Source: Synaphobranchus kaupii (lineage: Eukaryota > Chordata > Actinopteri > Anguilliformes > Synaphobranchidae). Taken from it: a stretch of 64,000 bases of DNA. Below the pieces are notes generated by a model. The model saw only the letters and a list, made by a program, of their open reading frames with translations. It had not been told where the DNA came from and searched no databases. Position 1 is the stretch's first letter; each line of letters starts with the position of its first letter. Shown here one piece after another: positions 50,192 through 61,889 of this stretch. The position numbers and the translations under genes are program-made. Location of the stretch: positions 29,344,151 through 29,408,150 of the forward strand of contig CM056376.1 in the NCBI GenBank assembly GCA_029718625.1, written 5' to 3'.

Positions 50192-50815
50192 AGCGGCAGG
50201 GGAGCATCGTGGGGCGTGGCGGGGGAGCGGCGTGGGGCGTGGCAGGGGAGTGGCGTGGGGCGTGGCGGGGAGCATCGTGGGGCGTGGCGGGGGAGCGGCG
50301 TGGGGCGTGGCGGGGGAGCATCGTGGGGCGTGGCGGGGAGCATCGTGGGGCGTGGCGGGGGAGCGGCGTGGGGCGTGGCGGGGGAGCGGCGTGGGGCGTG
50401 GCGGGGGAGCGGCGTGAGGCGTGGCGGGGGGAGCGGCGTGGGGCGTGGCGGGGGGAGCGGCGTGGGGCGTGGTGGGGGAGCGGCGTGGGGCGTGGCGGGG
50501 GAGCGGCGTGGGGCGTGGCGGGGGAGCATCGTGGGGCGTGGCGGGGAGCATCGTGGGGCGTGGCGGGGGGAGCGGCGTGGGGTGTGGCGGGGGGAGCGGC
50601 GTGGGGCGTGGCGGGGGAGCGGCGTGGGGCGTGGCGGGGGAGCGGCGTGGGGCGTGGCGGGGGAGCGGCGTGGGGTGTGGCGGGGGAGTGGCGTGGGGCG
50701 TGGCGGGGGGAGCGGCGTGGGGCGTGGCGGGGGAGCGGCGTGGGGCGTGGCGGGGGAGCGGCGTGGGGCGTGGCGGGGGAGCGGCGTGAGGCGTGGCGGG
50801 GAGCATCGTGCGGCT
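50192..50815 (+). repeat. 23-bp GC-rich minisatellite, about 27 units
   Basis: Units read GGGGCGTGGCGGGGGAGCGG CGT, with GCATCGT, single-G indel and GGGGTGTGG variants. The array is very G-rich on this strand, CpG-dense, and each unit contains GGGGCGTGGC, an Sp/KLF-type GC box. Pro/Arg or Gly/Arg frames of up to 270 codons on both strands are artefacts of the array. G-quadruplex formation is plausible, since G4-G5 runs recur every unit. Confidence 0.96.
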
Positions 50816-51139
50816 TGGACCGAATGTTGGGCGCGTGCTTTTGTTGCCGTTTGCACTAAATTGTGATTTATTTCCTAAGTGCACTTTTTCGCTCTGTCCT
50901 GCTGGACTGGCTGCTCGATGCTCCAGGTGGCAGATTGAAAACCTGCTGCTATAGTGTGAGGGGAAAAGCATGTGACCGAGCTCATAATCAGAGAGAGAGA
51001 GAAAAAGAGTGAACAGAGATATGTAGAGAAGGAGAGAGGTGGAGAGAGAAGGACAGAGAGCAAGAGAGATATGGAAAGTGAGATTGATGGAGATGGAGAA
51101 TGAGATGGATAGAAAGGGAGGGGTAATCAGGTGGAGAGT

Positions 51140-53205
51140 GAGGGGGGTTGCAGAGATTGAGAGAGAGAGGGGTTGCAGAGATGTGGAGAGAGAGAGGGGT
51201 TGCAGAGATGTGGAGAGAGAGGGGTTGCAGAGATGTGGAGAGAGAGGGGTTGCAGAGATGTGGAGAGAGAGGGGTTGCAGAGATGTGGAGAGAGAGGGGT
51301 TGCAGAGATGGGGAGAGAGAGGGGTTGCAGAGATGTGGAGAGAGAGGGGTTGCAGAGATGTGGAGAGAGAGGGGTTGCAGAGATGGGGAGAGAGAGAGGG
51401 GTTGCAGAGATGTGGAGAGAGAGGGGTTGCAGAGATGAGGAGAGAGAGGGGTTGCAGAGATGAGGAGAGAGAGGGGTTGCAGAGATGTGGAGAGAGAGGG
51501 GTTGCAGAGATGTGGAAAGAGAGGGGTTGCAGAGATGGGGAGAGAGAGGGGTTGCAGAGTTGGAGAGAGAGAGGGGTTGCAGAGATGTGAAGAGAGAGGG
51601 GTTGCAGAGATGTGGAGAGAGAGGGGTTGCAGAGATGTGGAGAGAGAGGGGTTGCAGAGATGTGGAGAGAGAGGGGTTGCAGAGATGTGGAGAGAGAGGG
51701 GTTGCAGAGATGTGGAAAGAGAGGGGTTGCAGAGATGGGGAGAGAGAGGGGTTGCAGAGATGTGGAGAGAGAGGGGTTGCAGAGATGTGGAGAGAGAGGG
51801 GTTGCAGAGATGGGGAGAGAGAGAGGGGTTGCAGAGATGTGGAGAGAGAGGGGTTGCAGAGATGTGGAAAGAGAGGGGTTGCAGAGATGGGGAGAGAGAG
51901 GGGTTGCAGAGTTGGAGAGAGAGAGGGGTTGCAGAGATGTGGAGAGAGAGGGGTTGCAGAGATGTGGAGAGAGAGGGGTTGCAGAGAAGGGGAGAGAGAG
52001 GGGTTGCAGAGATGTGGAGAGAGAGGGGTTGCAGAGATGTGGAGAGAGAGGGGTTGCAGAGATGTGGAAAGAGAGGGGTTGCAGAGATGGGGAGAGAGAG
52101 GGGTTGCAGAGTTGGAGAGAGAGAGGGGTTGCAGAGATGTGGAGAGAGAGGGGTTGCAGAGATGAGGAGAGAGAGGGGTTGCAGAGATGTGGAAAGAGAG
52201 GGGTTGCAGAGATGGGGAGAGAGAGGGGTTGCAGAGATGGAGAGAGAGAGGGGTTGCAGAGATGGGGAGAGAGAGGGGTTGCAGAGATGTGGAAAGAGAG
52301 GGGTTGCAGAGATGGGGAGAGAGAGGGGTTGCAGAGATGGAGAGAGAGAGGGGTTGCAGAGATGGGGAGAGAGAGGGGTTGCAGAGATGTGGAGAGAGAG
52401 GGGTTGCAGAGAAGGGGAGAGAGAGGGGTTGCAGAGATGTGGAGAGAGAGGGGTTGCAGAGATGGGGAGAGAGAGGGGTTGCAGAGATGGAGAGAGAGAG
52501 GGGTTGCAGAGATGGAGAGAGAGAGGGGTTGCAGAGATGGAGAGAGAGAGGGGTTGCAGAGATGGAGAGAGAGAGGGGTTGCAGAGATGGGGAGAGAGAG
52601 GGGTTGCAGAGATGGAGAGAGAGAGGGGTTGCAGAGATGGGGAGAGAGAGGGGTTGCAGAGATGTGGAAAGAGAGGGGTTGCAGAGATGGGGAGAGAGAG
52701 GGGTTGCAGAGATGGAGAGAGAGAGGGGTTGCAGAGATGTGGAGAGAGAGAGGGGTTGCAGAGATGGAGAGAGAGAGGGGTTGCAGAGATGGGGAGAGAG
52801 AGGGGTTGCAGAGATGGAGAGAGAGAGGGGTTGCAGAGATGGGGAGAGAGAGGGGTTGCAGAGATGTGGAAAGAGAGGGGTTGCAGAGATGGGGAGAGAG
52901 AGGGGTTGCAGAGATGGAGAGAGAGAGGGGTTGCAGAGATGTGGAGAGAGAGGGGTTGCAGAGATGGAGAGAGAGAGGGGTTGCAGAGATGGGGAGAGAG
53001 AGGGGTTGCAGAGATGTGGAGAGAGAGGGGTTGCAGAGAAGGGGAGAGAGAGGGGTTGCAGAGATGGAGAGAGAGGGATAAACAGAGATGAGAGAGAGAG
53101 AGAGAGGGGTTGCAGAGATGGAGAGAGAGGGATAAACAGAGATGAGAGAGAGAGAGAGAGGGGTTGCAGAGATGGAGAGAGAGAGGGGTTGCAGAGATGC
53201 ATAGA
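51140..53205 (+). repeat. 25-bp purine-rich minisatellite, about 80 units
   Basis: Units read GGGGTTGCAGAGATGTGGAG AGAGA, with GATGGGGAG, GATGGAGAG, GATGTGGAAAG, GAAGGGGAG and GTTGGAGAG versions. A 25-bp unit without stops shifts frame every copy, so all three frames on each strand stay open: this yields the 1,100- and 822-codon minus-strand frames (LCNPSLS / LQPLSL / ISATPLS) and the 543-codon plus-strand frame. Blocks of variants repeat in order, showing higher-order amplification. Flanks (50990-51140, 53205 onward) are GA-rich. Confidence 0.97.
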
Positions 53206-53755
53206 GGGGGGAGGGGTTTGCAGGTGGAAGTGAGGGTGAAGTACAGGTGTAGTGGGCCTTCGTTCTGCATGACATCACAGAATCCAGAGCTTCCTTCAGC
53301 TCCATCAGCAGAGGAGGCTGAGTCTGAGGAACGGCTCTGTCGAAAGATTAAAATGTGATTTGTTCTGTAATGTGTATGAAGTGTGCACATGCTCGACCGA
53401 GCTCTGTTAACTGTCAGGCGATGACTAAAGCTAGGCATGCTACCAGCCCGACACATTATGCTAAACAGAGAAATGTGTAACTGTGCAAATTATGCTGACT
53501 TTTAGTTTTGCTTTTGCAGTTTGTTTATGACAACGGTGGCTTTGTTGTTTAGAGACGAGAAAGCTCTTTGCTTGGAATTGCTTGCTTGGTCTTTTTTTTG
53601 CTATTTATTCTTTCTGAAACATTTAAATAACAAAACACACACCACCCAAATGGACTATATGCAATAAATTCAGCTTACAACCAAATATACAGCACCAGCG
53701 CAACAACTCAGGACCTACTCTTTCAGGAAGTCATCCTGTTTCAGGAGGTTCAATC

Positions 53756-54008
53756 AATCAATCAATCAATATTTATTTATATAGCGCATTTCACAACAAG
53801 TTGTGTCAATGCACTTCACAGCAAAACCCAGCCTAAACCCCCCACAAGAGCAAGCCAAAGGCAACAGTGGCAAGGAAAAACTCCCTGGTATAACTAGGAA
53901 GAAACCTTGGAAGGAACCAGACTCAATGGGGGAACCCATCCTCCTCTGGTCGGCTCAGGGTCTAGGGCTTAAAGACCAACATGGTCAAAACAGCCAATGT
54001 CCATGATA
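53756..54008 (-). mobile_element. Retroposon fragment with (ATTG)n tail, minus strand
   Basis: Begins with CAATCAATCAATCAATCAAT, a tetranucleotide 3' tail on the minus strand, then ATTTATTTATATAGCGCATT. It continues to GGCAAGGAAAAACTCCCTGG, GAAGAAACCTTGGAAGGAAC and CCCATCCTCCTCTGGTCG. This series is a familiar dispersed element in fish genomes, but I cannot give the family name safely. A 67-codon frame across it is element sequence and not a gene. Confidence 0.7.
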
Positions 54009-55579
54009 ATATAATTTGCAGCAGCTAGATGACAGTCCAGATGTGGCGGCAGTGATGGTGGGGAACCGGGCTCCGAAGGTTGTGAGTGTGGGCATTAGAT
54101 TTATATTTTTATAATTTTTTTATTAACCTTTATATGCTTCTCATTCAGTCCCTAAAACAATCTCCACACACACAGAAAAGAGTCTCTACCCCCCCCCCCC
54201 CTCCCCCCCTTAACTAGCATGGTTTAGTTTATTTGTATTCACAACGATTTTTTTTATGGTGGAAATTTTCACTCAACCTGGTAACGTAATATACCCTTTG
54301 AAAGTGATGAAACTCATGATTCCACAATTCCAATGTTATAGCGACAACAGTTTCTTGTTACATGACACAAAACAGGCTTGATCAAAATGATGATTCCATA
54401 CATTCTGTGTGCTCTGGAAATCCCCAGACGACACAAATCACTGTAAAGTATCCTTATGCCGGTTAAAAAAATACAAAAATCTTTTAGGAGAGAAAAACCT
54501 TCCACTGTGTTTGAGCTCCTGTTACTTTAGTAATACTTACAGTAATTCTGACTCTTTGAAAACAAACTCCAAAGGGTTACCTTACAGAAGGGACCAGAGT
54601 TATGTCTGTAGTCAAAGAGGTTAAAGGCTTTTCGGGCTTCTGGTGGTGCTAGAGAAGGGGTTAGGTAGCCAGAGAGCTATCCAAAGAAAACAATTTACCT
54701 TTTAAAGCAGGGTATCACATGTTGCTCCAAATATATCATGTACACATGTATGGATACTCGTTTTCTGTCGATTGAGCAAGAAGAAACGTCAGTGGGATCT
54801 AGTAGTTACTTAGTGTTGAAAGACTGGGTACACAGCCATTTCTGCACATCAAGAGGCCATAGTTAATTACAGAATCTTTGTCTATGATGTCATTAATATG
54901 TTGCTGAAATGCTTGATGGGAATTGTATTACAATGCCAAGTTGGGAGACTGCCATTGCCAAGAATCGCAGAATTGTAAAAACAAATGTTCCATTTAAAAC
55001 TTTTGAAAGTTAATCAAGCTGTATTTGGCATGTATTGCTACCACAAAAAACACACATTTTGCCAAGATTTTTCTTTTAGCTCTACTCAAATATTAAGCAC
55101 TTGCTGTGAAATCCAGACCCCCCCCCCCAATCATGTAGCAGATAGAAGTGCCTCCATCATTTATTGATCACTATTGTTTGCTTGTGTAGGGAGAGGGGAG
55201 GGACTGCCGCAGCTTGTGTGCTGCGTTGTTGCTGATGACCTTTGACCCCTCATATCACACAACAGAAGCCACCTCTGAACCTGATAAAAAACGTCCTGGA
55301 CCCAACCTTGCTTATCAGAGGGGAAATTTCATTATCTGACTTTATGAATGCGCTTTATTACATGTTCGGGGGTCAGGCACCCTGGAGCGTATGGTAAAAG
55401 GTCAAAGGTTAAGGGTTAAAGGTTGTGGCCTGGTGAGGGAGGTGTCCATTTCTGGAATCCAGCTGATGAACCAGGGGAAGAGGGGGGGGGGTCTTACTGC
55501 CCCGAGGCACTGACAGGAGAGGGAACTAGCAGGGAGGGGGCCAGGTGTCATTCTGCTATAATTAGAGACAAATCACCAT

Positions 55580-56839
55580 TAGGGTTGGTTATCGTTTGAA
55601 ATCTTTCGATACTGATACCAAAACCGATACCCTTAATTCGATACGATACCTGCACGATACTTTTTTCAATATTTTATATCAGGGCTGCCCAACCCTGTTC
55701 CTGGAGATCTACTGTCCTGTGGGTTTTCATATCAACCCATATTTGGCATACCTGATTCTGTTAATGAGCAGCTCAACAAGCTGTCTAGCTGTTGAATGAG
55801 GTGATCTTTGGAGTTGGAGTGAAAACCTACAGGACGGTAGATCTCCAGGATGAGGGTTGGGCAGCCCTGCTTTATATTAAAACTTTATATGTTAATCGGC
55901 CAACTAGGTTTCTATAAATGATTATAACTGATATCTTTACTATTTGTAAACATTTTCATTCTGTTAACATTATGTCATTGTAAAATGACAGATAAGTATT
56001 ATTCTGTGAAAGGTATGTCATTGTAAAATTACATTGTAAAGTGGGCTATTATTCTGTAAACATTATGTCATTTTAAATGGCAGAGTAAGCACAACATAAG
56101 AAAATAGAGTGCAATTGCAATCATGCCATTTTGTAAAATGATAGAATAGGAACGAAAGAAAATAAAATGCAATTCCAAAACTGTCAGGAAATCCATTTTG
56201 GAGATTCAACTGTATTGAAAGGATGCAACCCCTTTACTACAAAGCGGGTTACAGCTACCAAACTATATTCTGTGGTTACAGCACAGTGCCATTCATCTCT
56301 TTTTTCATTCTTCAGCTTAGTTCTACTTGCTGCCACAGTAAAGGGAGTTACGAAAGGGGTGCAATCAGCTCCCTTTCACAGAGGGACCTTAGTATGAAAT
56401 GAAATAGGAGATTGAATAATTTCACAACTAACTGTCTACTGCAAATGTTTATTTATGATAGCTTCAAAGATACGAGGTAAGCTAATAACGTTAATGGAAC
56501 TAACATCCACTTTAGCCAGCTACGCATACGTTATTAAGGCAATCGTTAATATCCGAACCGTATCTGTTATTCAATCATTGTCAGCAGTCAGACGACCCAG
56601 CACTGGGCGATGAAATGCTTTACCATATTCGATGTTTTACTGGTGTTTCATTTAATAGTAGTTTCGCAATGTTTGCATTTCATGGAATGGATTGTCCGCT
56701 GGCTGCGAAAATAGCATTCACGTCCAGAAGTAGCCTACCGTAAAGTATCGAAATTTGGTACCGTTTTTTCCAAAATGTTTCGATACTCGGTAGGACCGAT
56801 GTATTTCGGTGAGGCACCCTTTTTAGATACCCAACCCTA
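55580..56839. mobile_element. Non-autonomous hAT-like element with perfect 8-bp TSD
   Basis: Terminal inverted repeats TAGGGTTGGTTATCG (left) and TAGGGTTGGGTATCT (right, inverted), flanked on both sides by ATCACCAT (55572-55579 and 56840-56847). An 8-bp duplication is the hAT signature. Subterminal CGATAC / GTATCG words are frequent on both sides. No transposase frame. A second MITE is nested at 55680-55869. The 1,260-bp length includes this insertion. Confidence 0.88.
55680..55869. mobile_element. Nested hAT-type MITE
   Basis: A 190-bp element with about 48-bp inverted repeats starting CAGGGCTGCCCAACCCTG, flanked by TTTTATAT (55672-55679) and CTTTATAT (55870-55877), an 8-bp duplication with one mismatch. 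It lies inside the larger hAT-like element and must have inserted after it. Confidence 0.9.
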
Positions 56840-56866
56840 ATCACCATGTAGCTCACAGGCGACAAA

Positions 56867-57090
56867 CTCCAGTCCTGGAGGGGGCGCTGTCTCTGCAGGT
56901 TTAACTCCAGTCCTGGAGGGCCGCAGTGTCTGCAGGTTTAACTCCAGTCCTGGAGGGCCGCAGTGTCTGCAGGTTTAACTCCAGTCCTGGAGGGCTGCAA
57001 TGTCTGCGGATTTAACTTCAGTCCTGGAGGGTCGCAGTGTCTGCAGGTTTAACTCCAGGCCTGGCATGCAGACACTGCAGCCCTCCAGAT
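56867..57090 (+). repeat. 37-bp minisatellite with terminal inversion
   Basis: About five units of TTTAACTCCAGTCCTGGAGG GCCGCAGTGTCTGCAGG. The last unit runs into GCAGACACTGCAGCCCTCCAG, which is the inverse of the unit core, so the array ends in a foldback. It begins 27 bp after the hAT-like element. Confidence 0.92.
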
Positions 57091-58493
57091 TGGATTCTGG
57101 GACTTGAACCCCATTTTTGGTGACTGGAGGACGAGGGGCCCACTTTTCCCTTTGTGCAGAATAGAACCCCTGTTCCTCCCTCTGCTTCTGTTGAGCTCAT
57201 TTTGCCATTTTAAAAGACAAGGAGAAAGAAACGCAAAGAAAGTACGAGCCAGGAAGTGTGCAGTCTGCTCATTCAAATGTCTGCTTATTGAAACGGATGA
57301 AAAATTGGGCTTTTCAGCAGGACCTTTGATAATGAGCTGCCTTCTTACCCCCCTCTTTTCATTTGGGATTTTCCCTCCTCAGAGGACATTAGTATTGTAG
57401 ATTGAATGACAATAACCCCAAAACCTTTGGTTTCATTAAGATTTTCATTAACATAGTTTGCCCGTTACTGACGGTAGCTAAGCTACGGTTTCTTGTTGGC
57501 GTCCCAGCTGAATGGCGCTGCGGCGTCTCGACCGGCAGCTCGAGCAGGCCACCATCGCAAGCCGAGCGGAGTGATTGAAAGAAGTTTAATTTTTGAACGA
57601 ACGGGCGGAGATTTAAACCGATTCTAATGAGAAGAAGATTAAAGACTTAATTTTCTCGTCTTTGTTGTCTGACGGAAATGCCGGAGCCTTTTTTTCGAGA
57701 GACGGAACTTCTGAACCTCGGAAGGTCAGAGATTCCGTTTGCGTTTGCCTCAGGAATTCCACACAGCGCTGGTCTCTTGGTTATTATGTAGAAAGGGAGC
57801 AGATCAGCCAGGCCTTCCCCTCTGTAGGGGTAATTATATGGCTGAATGGGGCAAAGGAAGCCTAGCAGTCTCATGCGTTCGCTGCCTCAGCTGGACAGCT
57901 AAACCTTTTCTTTCACCCCAATTTAGAGAGAAAAAAAAACATTTAGATGCTGTAGAGATTATTTGTTTCAAATGAAATTATTATGAAAATTCACAGGCAC
58001 ACAATGGAGCTGTATCACAAATCAACCATTGGGGTTCTGCAAACACAGGTCAGTTTAATAATTTATTTATGAAATGGCATAATATCCATCTGTGTGTGAT
58101 GTATGGTGTTTTTGTCCCCAGGCTTCAATGGTTAATGTGAACCTGCACATATTGCCAGTCAGATATTCTGCACAGAGGCATTGAAATTGATATTCATACA
58201 GCATGAGTTGTATGCACCTCAGATTGGAAATTTTTATGAGAACATCAAGCAGTCATCTATTTTCTCAATGGAGAATAAAATGTGGCATTAATTTGCCTTA
58301 TCGCATTTAGCTGTGGAGCACAAGCATAGAGGAATAATCTAAGATGTGACTGTGGCTTTTAGTGTCTTATTTTCCTTCAGAAAAGATACTGATATCTCTT
58401 CTCTTGCTTTTGTTGAGTGTTTATGCTGTATATCAAGGTGTGTCTGTTAATGGTGCTGTGTATTGTAGTACAATTTAGACTCAAAGGCCTGCT

Positions 58494-58603
58494 AATGTGT
58501 GTGTGCGTGAGTGTGTGTCTGTGTCTGTGTGTTCACGTGCGTGTGTGCATGTGCGCGTTTGATTGTGTGTGTGTTCTCTGTGTGTACGTCTGTGTGCGTG
58601 TGT

Positions 58604-58640
<37 letters not shown>
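58494..58640. repeat. TG-rich compound microsatellite
   Basis: Imperfect TGTGTG with GCGTGAG, TCACGTGCG and TGCACGTG interruptions, ending in pure (TG)n at 58609-58638. Confidence 0.93.
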
Positions 58641-58721
58641 TGTGCACTCGACATGTGGGCAAGCTCTATAAACAGGTGGCACAACACTAATGGCTTGATT
58701 GGTGCTAATTAGAACCCCACG

Positions 58722-58885
58722 TGCCTGTGTGTGTGTGCATGTTTGTTTGTGCATGTGGGTGTGTATGTTTGTCTGTGTGCGTGCATGTTTGATTGTGTGT
58801 GTGTGTTTGTGCATGTGTGTGTGTGTGTCTGTGTGTGCGTTCTTTGTGTGTATGTGTTTGTGCGCGCGCGCGTGTGCATGTGTAC
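58722..58885. repeat. TG-rich compound microsatellite
   Basis: TGTGTG mixed with GCATGTTTG words and a GCGCGCGCGCG run at 58862-58872. Confidence 0.92.
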
Positions 58886-59731
58886 TCTGACAGCTCTTCT
58901 AACAGCCCTTGCGGAAAAAGGCCCTTTATGATCGCATGAATTATTCACAGAGCAGGTGTCAATCTGACCAACTTCCTGCCAAAGGCCAGGCCATCGGTCC
59001 TCTCCGCTCCGGGCCTGCTGTCCCAGAGACCCCCGAACAGATGCCTCGGTTCTGACCGCCACGTGACCGGTACGCCCAGACACACCAGCTGTCCCGAACG
59101 CTTACAGTACGCCAGCCCTGCTCTGGGGTCGGGCCCCACCACCCAGGCCAACCTCAGAACGAGATCTGATGAAACAGCGCTGGCCATGTACAGGAGCGCT
59201 CTGAAATATGGCAGATCTGTTTTTATTAACCGTGAGGTTTGGGGAGGCTGTGGAGATGGGGCTGATATTTTGTTTTATATATCCTTTATTTCTCCAGGAG
59301 AGCAAATAAAAAAGCCTACTGAGATGCATTTTTTTCAACAGGGGTGTACCCAAGTGAACTGCATATATTAATACGAATGTGCAAGAATACTCAAGACAAT
59401 ATTTAAAATGACAAAACAAGAACAAAAACATTTTTTCCAAGATCTGAGAAAACTATGTTGAATGTGTAGAGTCTCTCCAGAAGAGGACAGATGTGTTTTT
59501 ATAAACATTATAAATGGTGGTGGAGACCACAGGGTGATGGGTGCAGGACTGTACCTGTGACCAGAGGGTCTTGTGTTTGAGTCCCAGTTTGGTGCTTTAT
59601 TAGAATAAGTTCTTTAATTTTATGGGACTCCCCCCCCCCCCCAGTTGGCTCATCCTGCTAAGACAGTAGGTGTCAGATGGGGTAGATGGAATCCGTCTTC
59701 TGGTCGGAAATCTCGACCCTGTAAGGGCCAT

Positions 59732-60462
59732 GTGATTGTCTGTAGCAGCACACAGGTAAAGAGTGATTGGCTGTAGCAGCACACAGGTAAAGAGTGATTG
59801 GCTGTAGCAGCACACAGGTAGAGAGTGATTGGCTGTAGCAGCACACAGGTAAAGAGTGATTGGCTGTAGCAGCACACAGGTAAAGAGTGATTGTCTGTAG
59901 CAGCACACAGGTAAAGAGTGATTGGCTGTAGCAGCACACAGGTAAAGTGAGATTGGCTGTAGCAGCACACAGGTAGAGAGTGATTGGCTGTAGCAGCACA
60001 CAGGTAAAGAGTGATTGGCTGTAGCAGCACACAGGTGAAGAGTGATTGGCTGTAGCAGCACACAGGTGAAGAGTGATTGGCTGTAGCAGCACACAGGTAA
60101 CGAGTGATTGGCTGTAGCAGCACACAGGTAAAGAGTGATTGCCTGTAGCAGCACACAGGTAAAGAGTGATTGGCTGTAGCAGCACACAGGTAAAGAGTGA
60201 TTGGCTGTAGCAGCACACAAGTAAAGTGTGATTGGCTATAGCAGCACACAGGTAAAGAGTGATTGGCTGTAGCAGCACACAGGTAAAGCGTGATTGGCTG
60301 TAGCAGCACACAGGTAAAGAGTGATTGGCTGTAGCAGCACACAGGTAACGACTGATTGGCTGTAGCAGCACACAGGTAAAAAGTGATTGGCTGTAGTAGC
60401 ACACAGGTAAAGAGTGATTGGCTGTAGCAGCACCCAGGTAAAGCGTGATTGGCTGTAGCAGA
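59732..60462 (+). repeat. 31-bp minisatellite, about 23 units, NF-Y-like and donor-like motifs
   Basis: Units read GTGATTGGCTGTAGCAGCAC then ACAGGTAAAGA. Each carries GATTGGCT (the inverse is AGCCAATC, a CCAAT box) and ACAGGTAAAG, which fits a 5' splice site in the sense of ttc28. The unit is 31 bp and stop-free on the minus strand, giving three overlapping frames of 206-282 codons (LPVCCYSQS), which are artefacts. Confidence 0.96.
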
Positions 60463-60507
60463 TTGAATCAGTGGGACTGCCCTCGTCTCATCCAACAATA
60501 CTGCCTC

Positions 60508-60690
60508 ATTAGATTACATTACAGGTATTTAGCTTACACCAATTTAGCATTTTTACTTACTATCCATTTATAAAGCTGGATATATACTGAAGCAATGCAG
60601 ATACCTTAAGTACCTTACTGAAGGGCACAATGGTAGTGTCCTACCTGGGAATCGAACCTGCAACGTCTAGGTTATAAGCCTAATGCTTGT
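60508..60690 (+). mobile_element. Dispersed fish retroposon fragment, family R1
   Basis: ATTACATTACAGGTATTTAG head, then GCTGGATATATACTGAAGCA, AGGGCACAATGGTAGTGTCC and GGGAATCGAACCTGCAACGT, ending in AAGCCTAATGC. The order matches 33860-34010. ATCGAACC is B-box-like. Confidence 0.6.
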
Positions 60691-60769
60691 TCTATTCCCC
60701 TCATATATTTCTCCCCAGTATAGAATGCCGGGTTGTGTACATATATACAGTATATATTTATATGTATAT

Positions 60770-60773
<4 letters not shown>

Positions 60774-60808
<35 letters not shown>
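60774..60808. repeat. (CA)n microsatellite
   Basis: A pure CA run of about 17 dinucleotides preceded by TATATACAGTATATATTTAT. Confidence 0.95.
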
Positions 60809-60810
<2 letters not shown>

Positions 60811-60881
60811 TGTGAGCGCTCGTGGCTGCAGCAGCTGCTATCCTCTGAAGTGTATGATGTTGAGCGCTGCTTCTTATCTTG

Positions 60882-60990
60882 TATGTATGTGTGTGTGTGT
60901 GTGTGTGTGTGTTTGTGTGTGTTTCTCATACCTAGTGCCGTTTCTCATCTTGTGTGTGAGTGAGCATGTGTGCGTGTGTGTCTGTGCTTG
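60882..60990. repeat. TG microsatellite flanked by a duplicated word
   Basis: (TG)n at 60888-60920 and shorter TG stretches to 60990. A longer unit holding GTGCCGTTTCTCATCTTGTG / GCACCGTTTCTTATC is repeated nearby. Confidence 0.85.
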
Positions 60991-61889
60991 TGATACCGAG
61001 CACCGTTTCTTATCACACCTCAGTTCAGCAGTCAGGCTGCCGCACATTTGAGCTGGAGGAGGAAGACTCTTCATGTGCGGCTCGACAGATGGTCAGGGGG
61101 CTTGGGGAGCCCCATCCACCGCGTGGGAGGGGAGGGTCCCCCCAAACTGGGGCCCGGGGTCCCCCAGGGGGTCCGTGTATAAATCTCCAGGGATGGCCCA
61201 CATCAAAGTGGACAAAAATATCTTCCCCCTTGAATAATATTTTGTTGATATTTCTGTATTTCATAAATTACATATTTATAAACGTACAACTGTAATTCCA
61301 TTGCAATTTATTGCATATTTATTTGGTACCACATGCAGAGCCTTAGAGAAGTACTGAGCCTATGATTCATCTACATGTCTGATATAGATAATACATCACA
61401 TCCCTTTTGAGAAAATCTATCAGCCACTTATGTGTTAAGCAGCTACAGCACTACAGCCTATGGGGTGGGGGTGGGGGGGGGGGGGGCAATTACTGCTGGT
61501 TTAATATATACCGTACATAGTTTATTGCTAGTATATGTTACTAATATTATTTGTAGCATGTTATATGTGTATTTAAGTGCATATGCAAAATGCATATCGG
61601 TCTGATACAGCAGCTTCTATAACAGGTGAAATTGGGTGTAGTAGAACAGGTGTACCTCACCCCTAGTACAGGTACAGGTGGGGGCCCCTTAGTACCTGCA
61701 GTCTGAGACCAGTGCAGACAGGCCACACCCTGAATACACCTGAGGAGAGACCGCTTTATCTCCTGCGTCATCTCCTCATACAGATTATCTGGCTTCAGAG
61801 TGGCAAGCAGACCTGTCAATCATCTGTCTTTTAGACTGGTCGGGATGCTGTCGAAGGAGGAGATTTGGGAGGGGGGCGGGATTAATCTA

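Noticed and set aside
51460..53233. Plus-strand frames of 543, 489 and 348 codons (repeated GERGVAEM and similar)
   Set aside because: Same 25-bp array read on the other strand; three overlapping frames cannot all be coding.
50003..53456. Minus-strand frames of 1,100, 822 and 691 codons rich in Leu, Ser and Pro
   Set aside because: They lie on the 25-bp and 23-bp tandem arrays. All frames and both strands are open because the units lack stops; codon content follows the repeat and no domain is present.
59600..60498. Three overlapping minus-strand frames (206-282 codons) of LPVCCYSQS type
   Set aside because: Artefact of the 31-bp array, open in all three minus frames.
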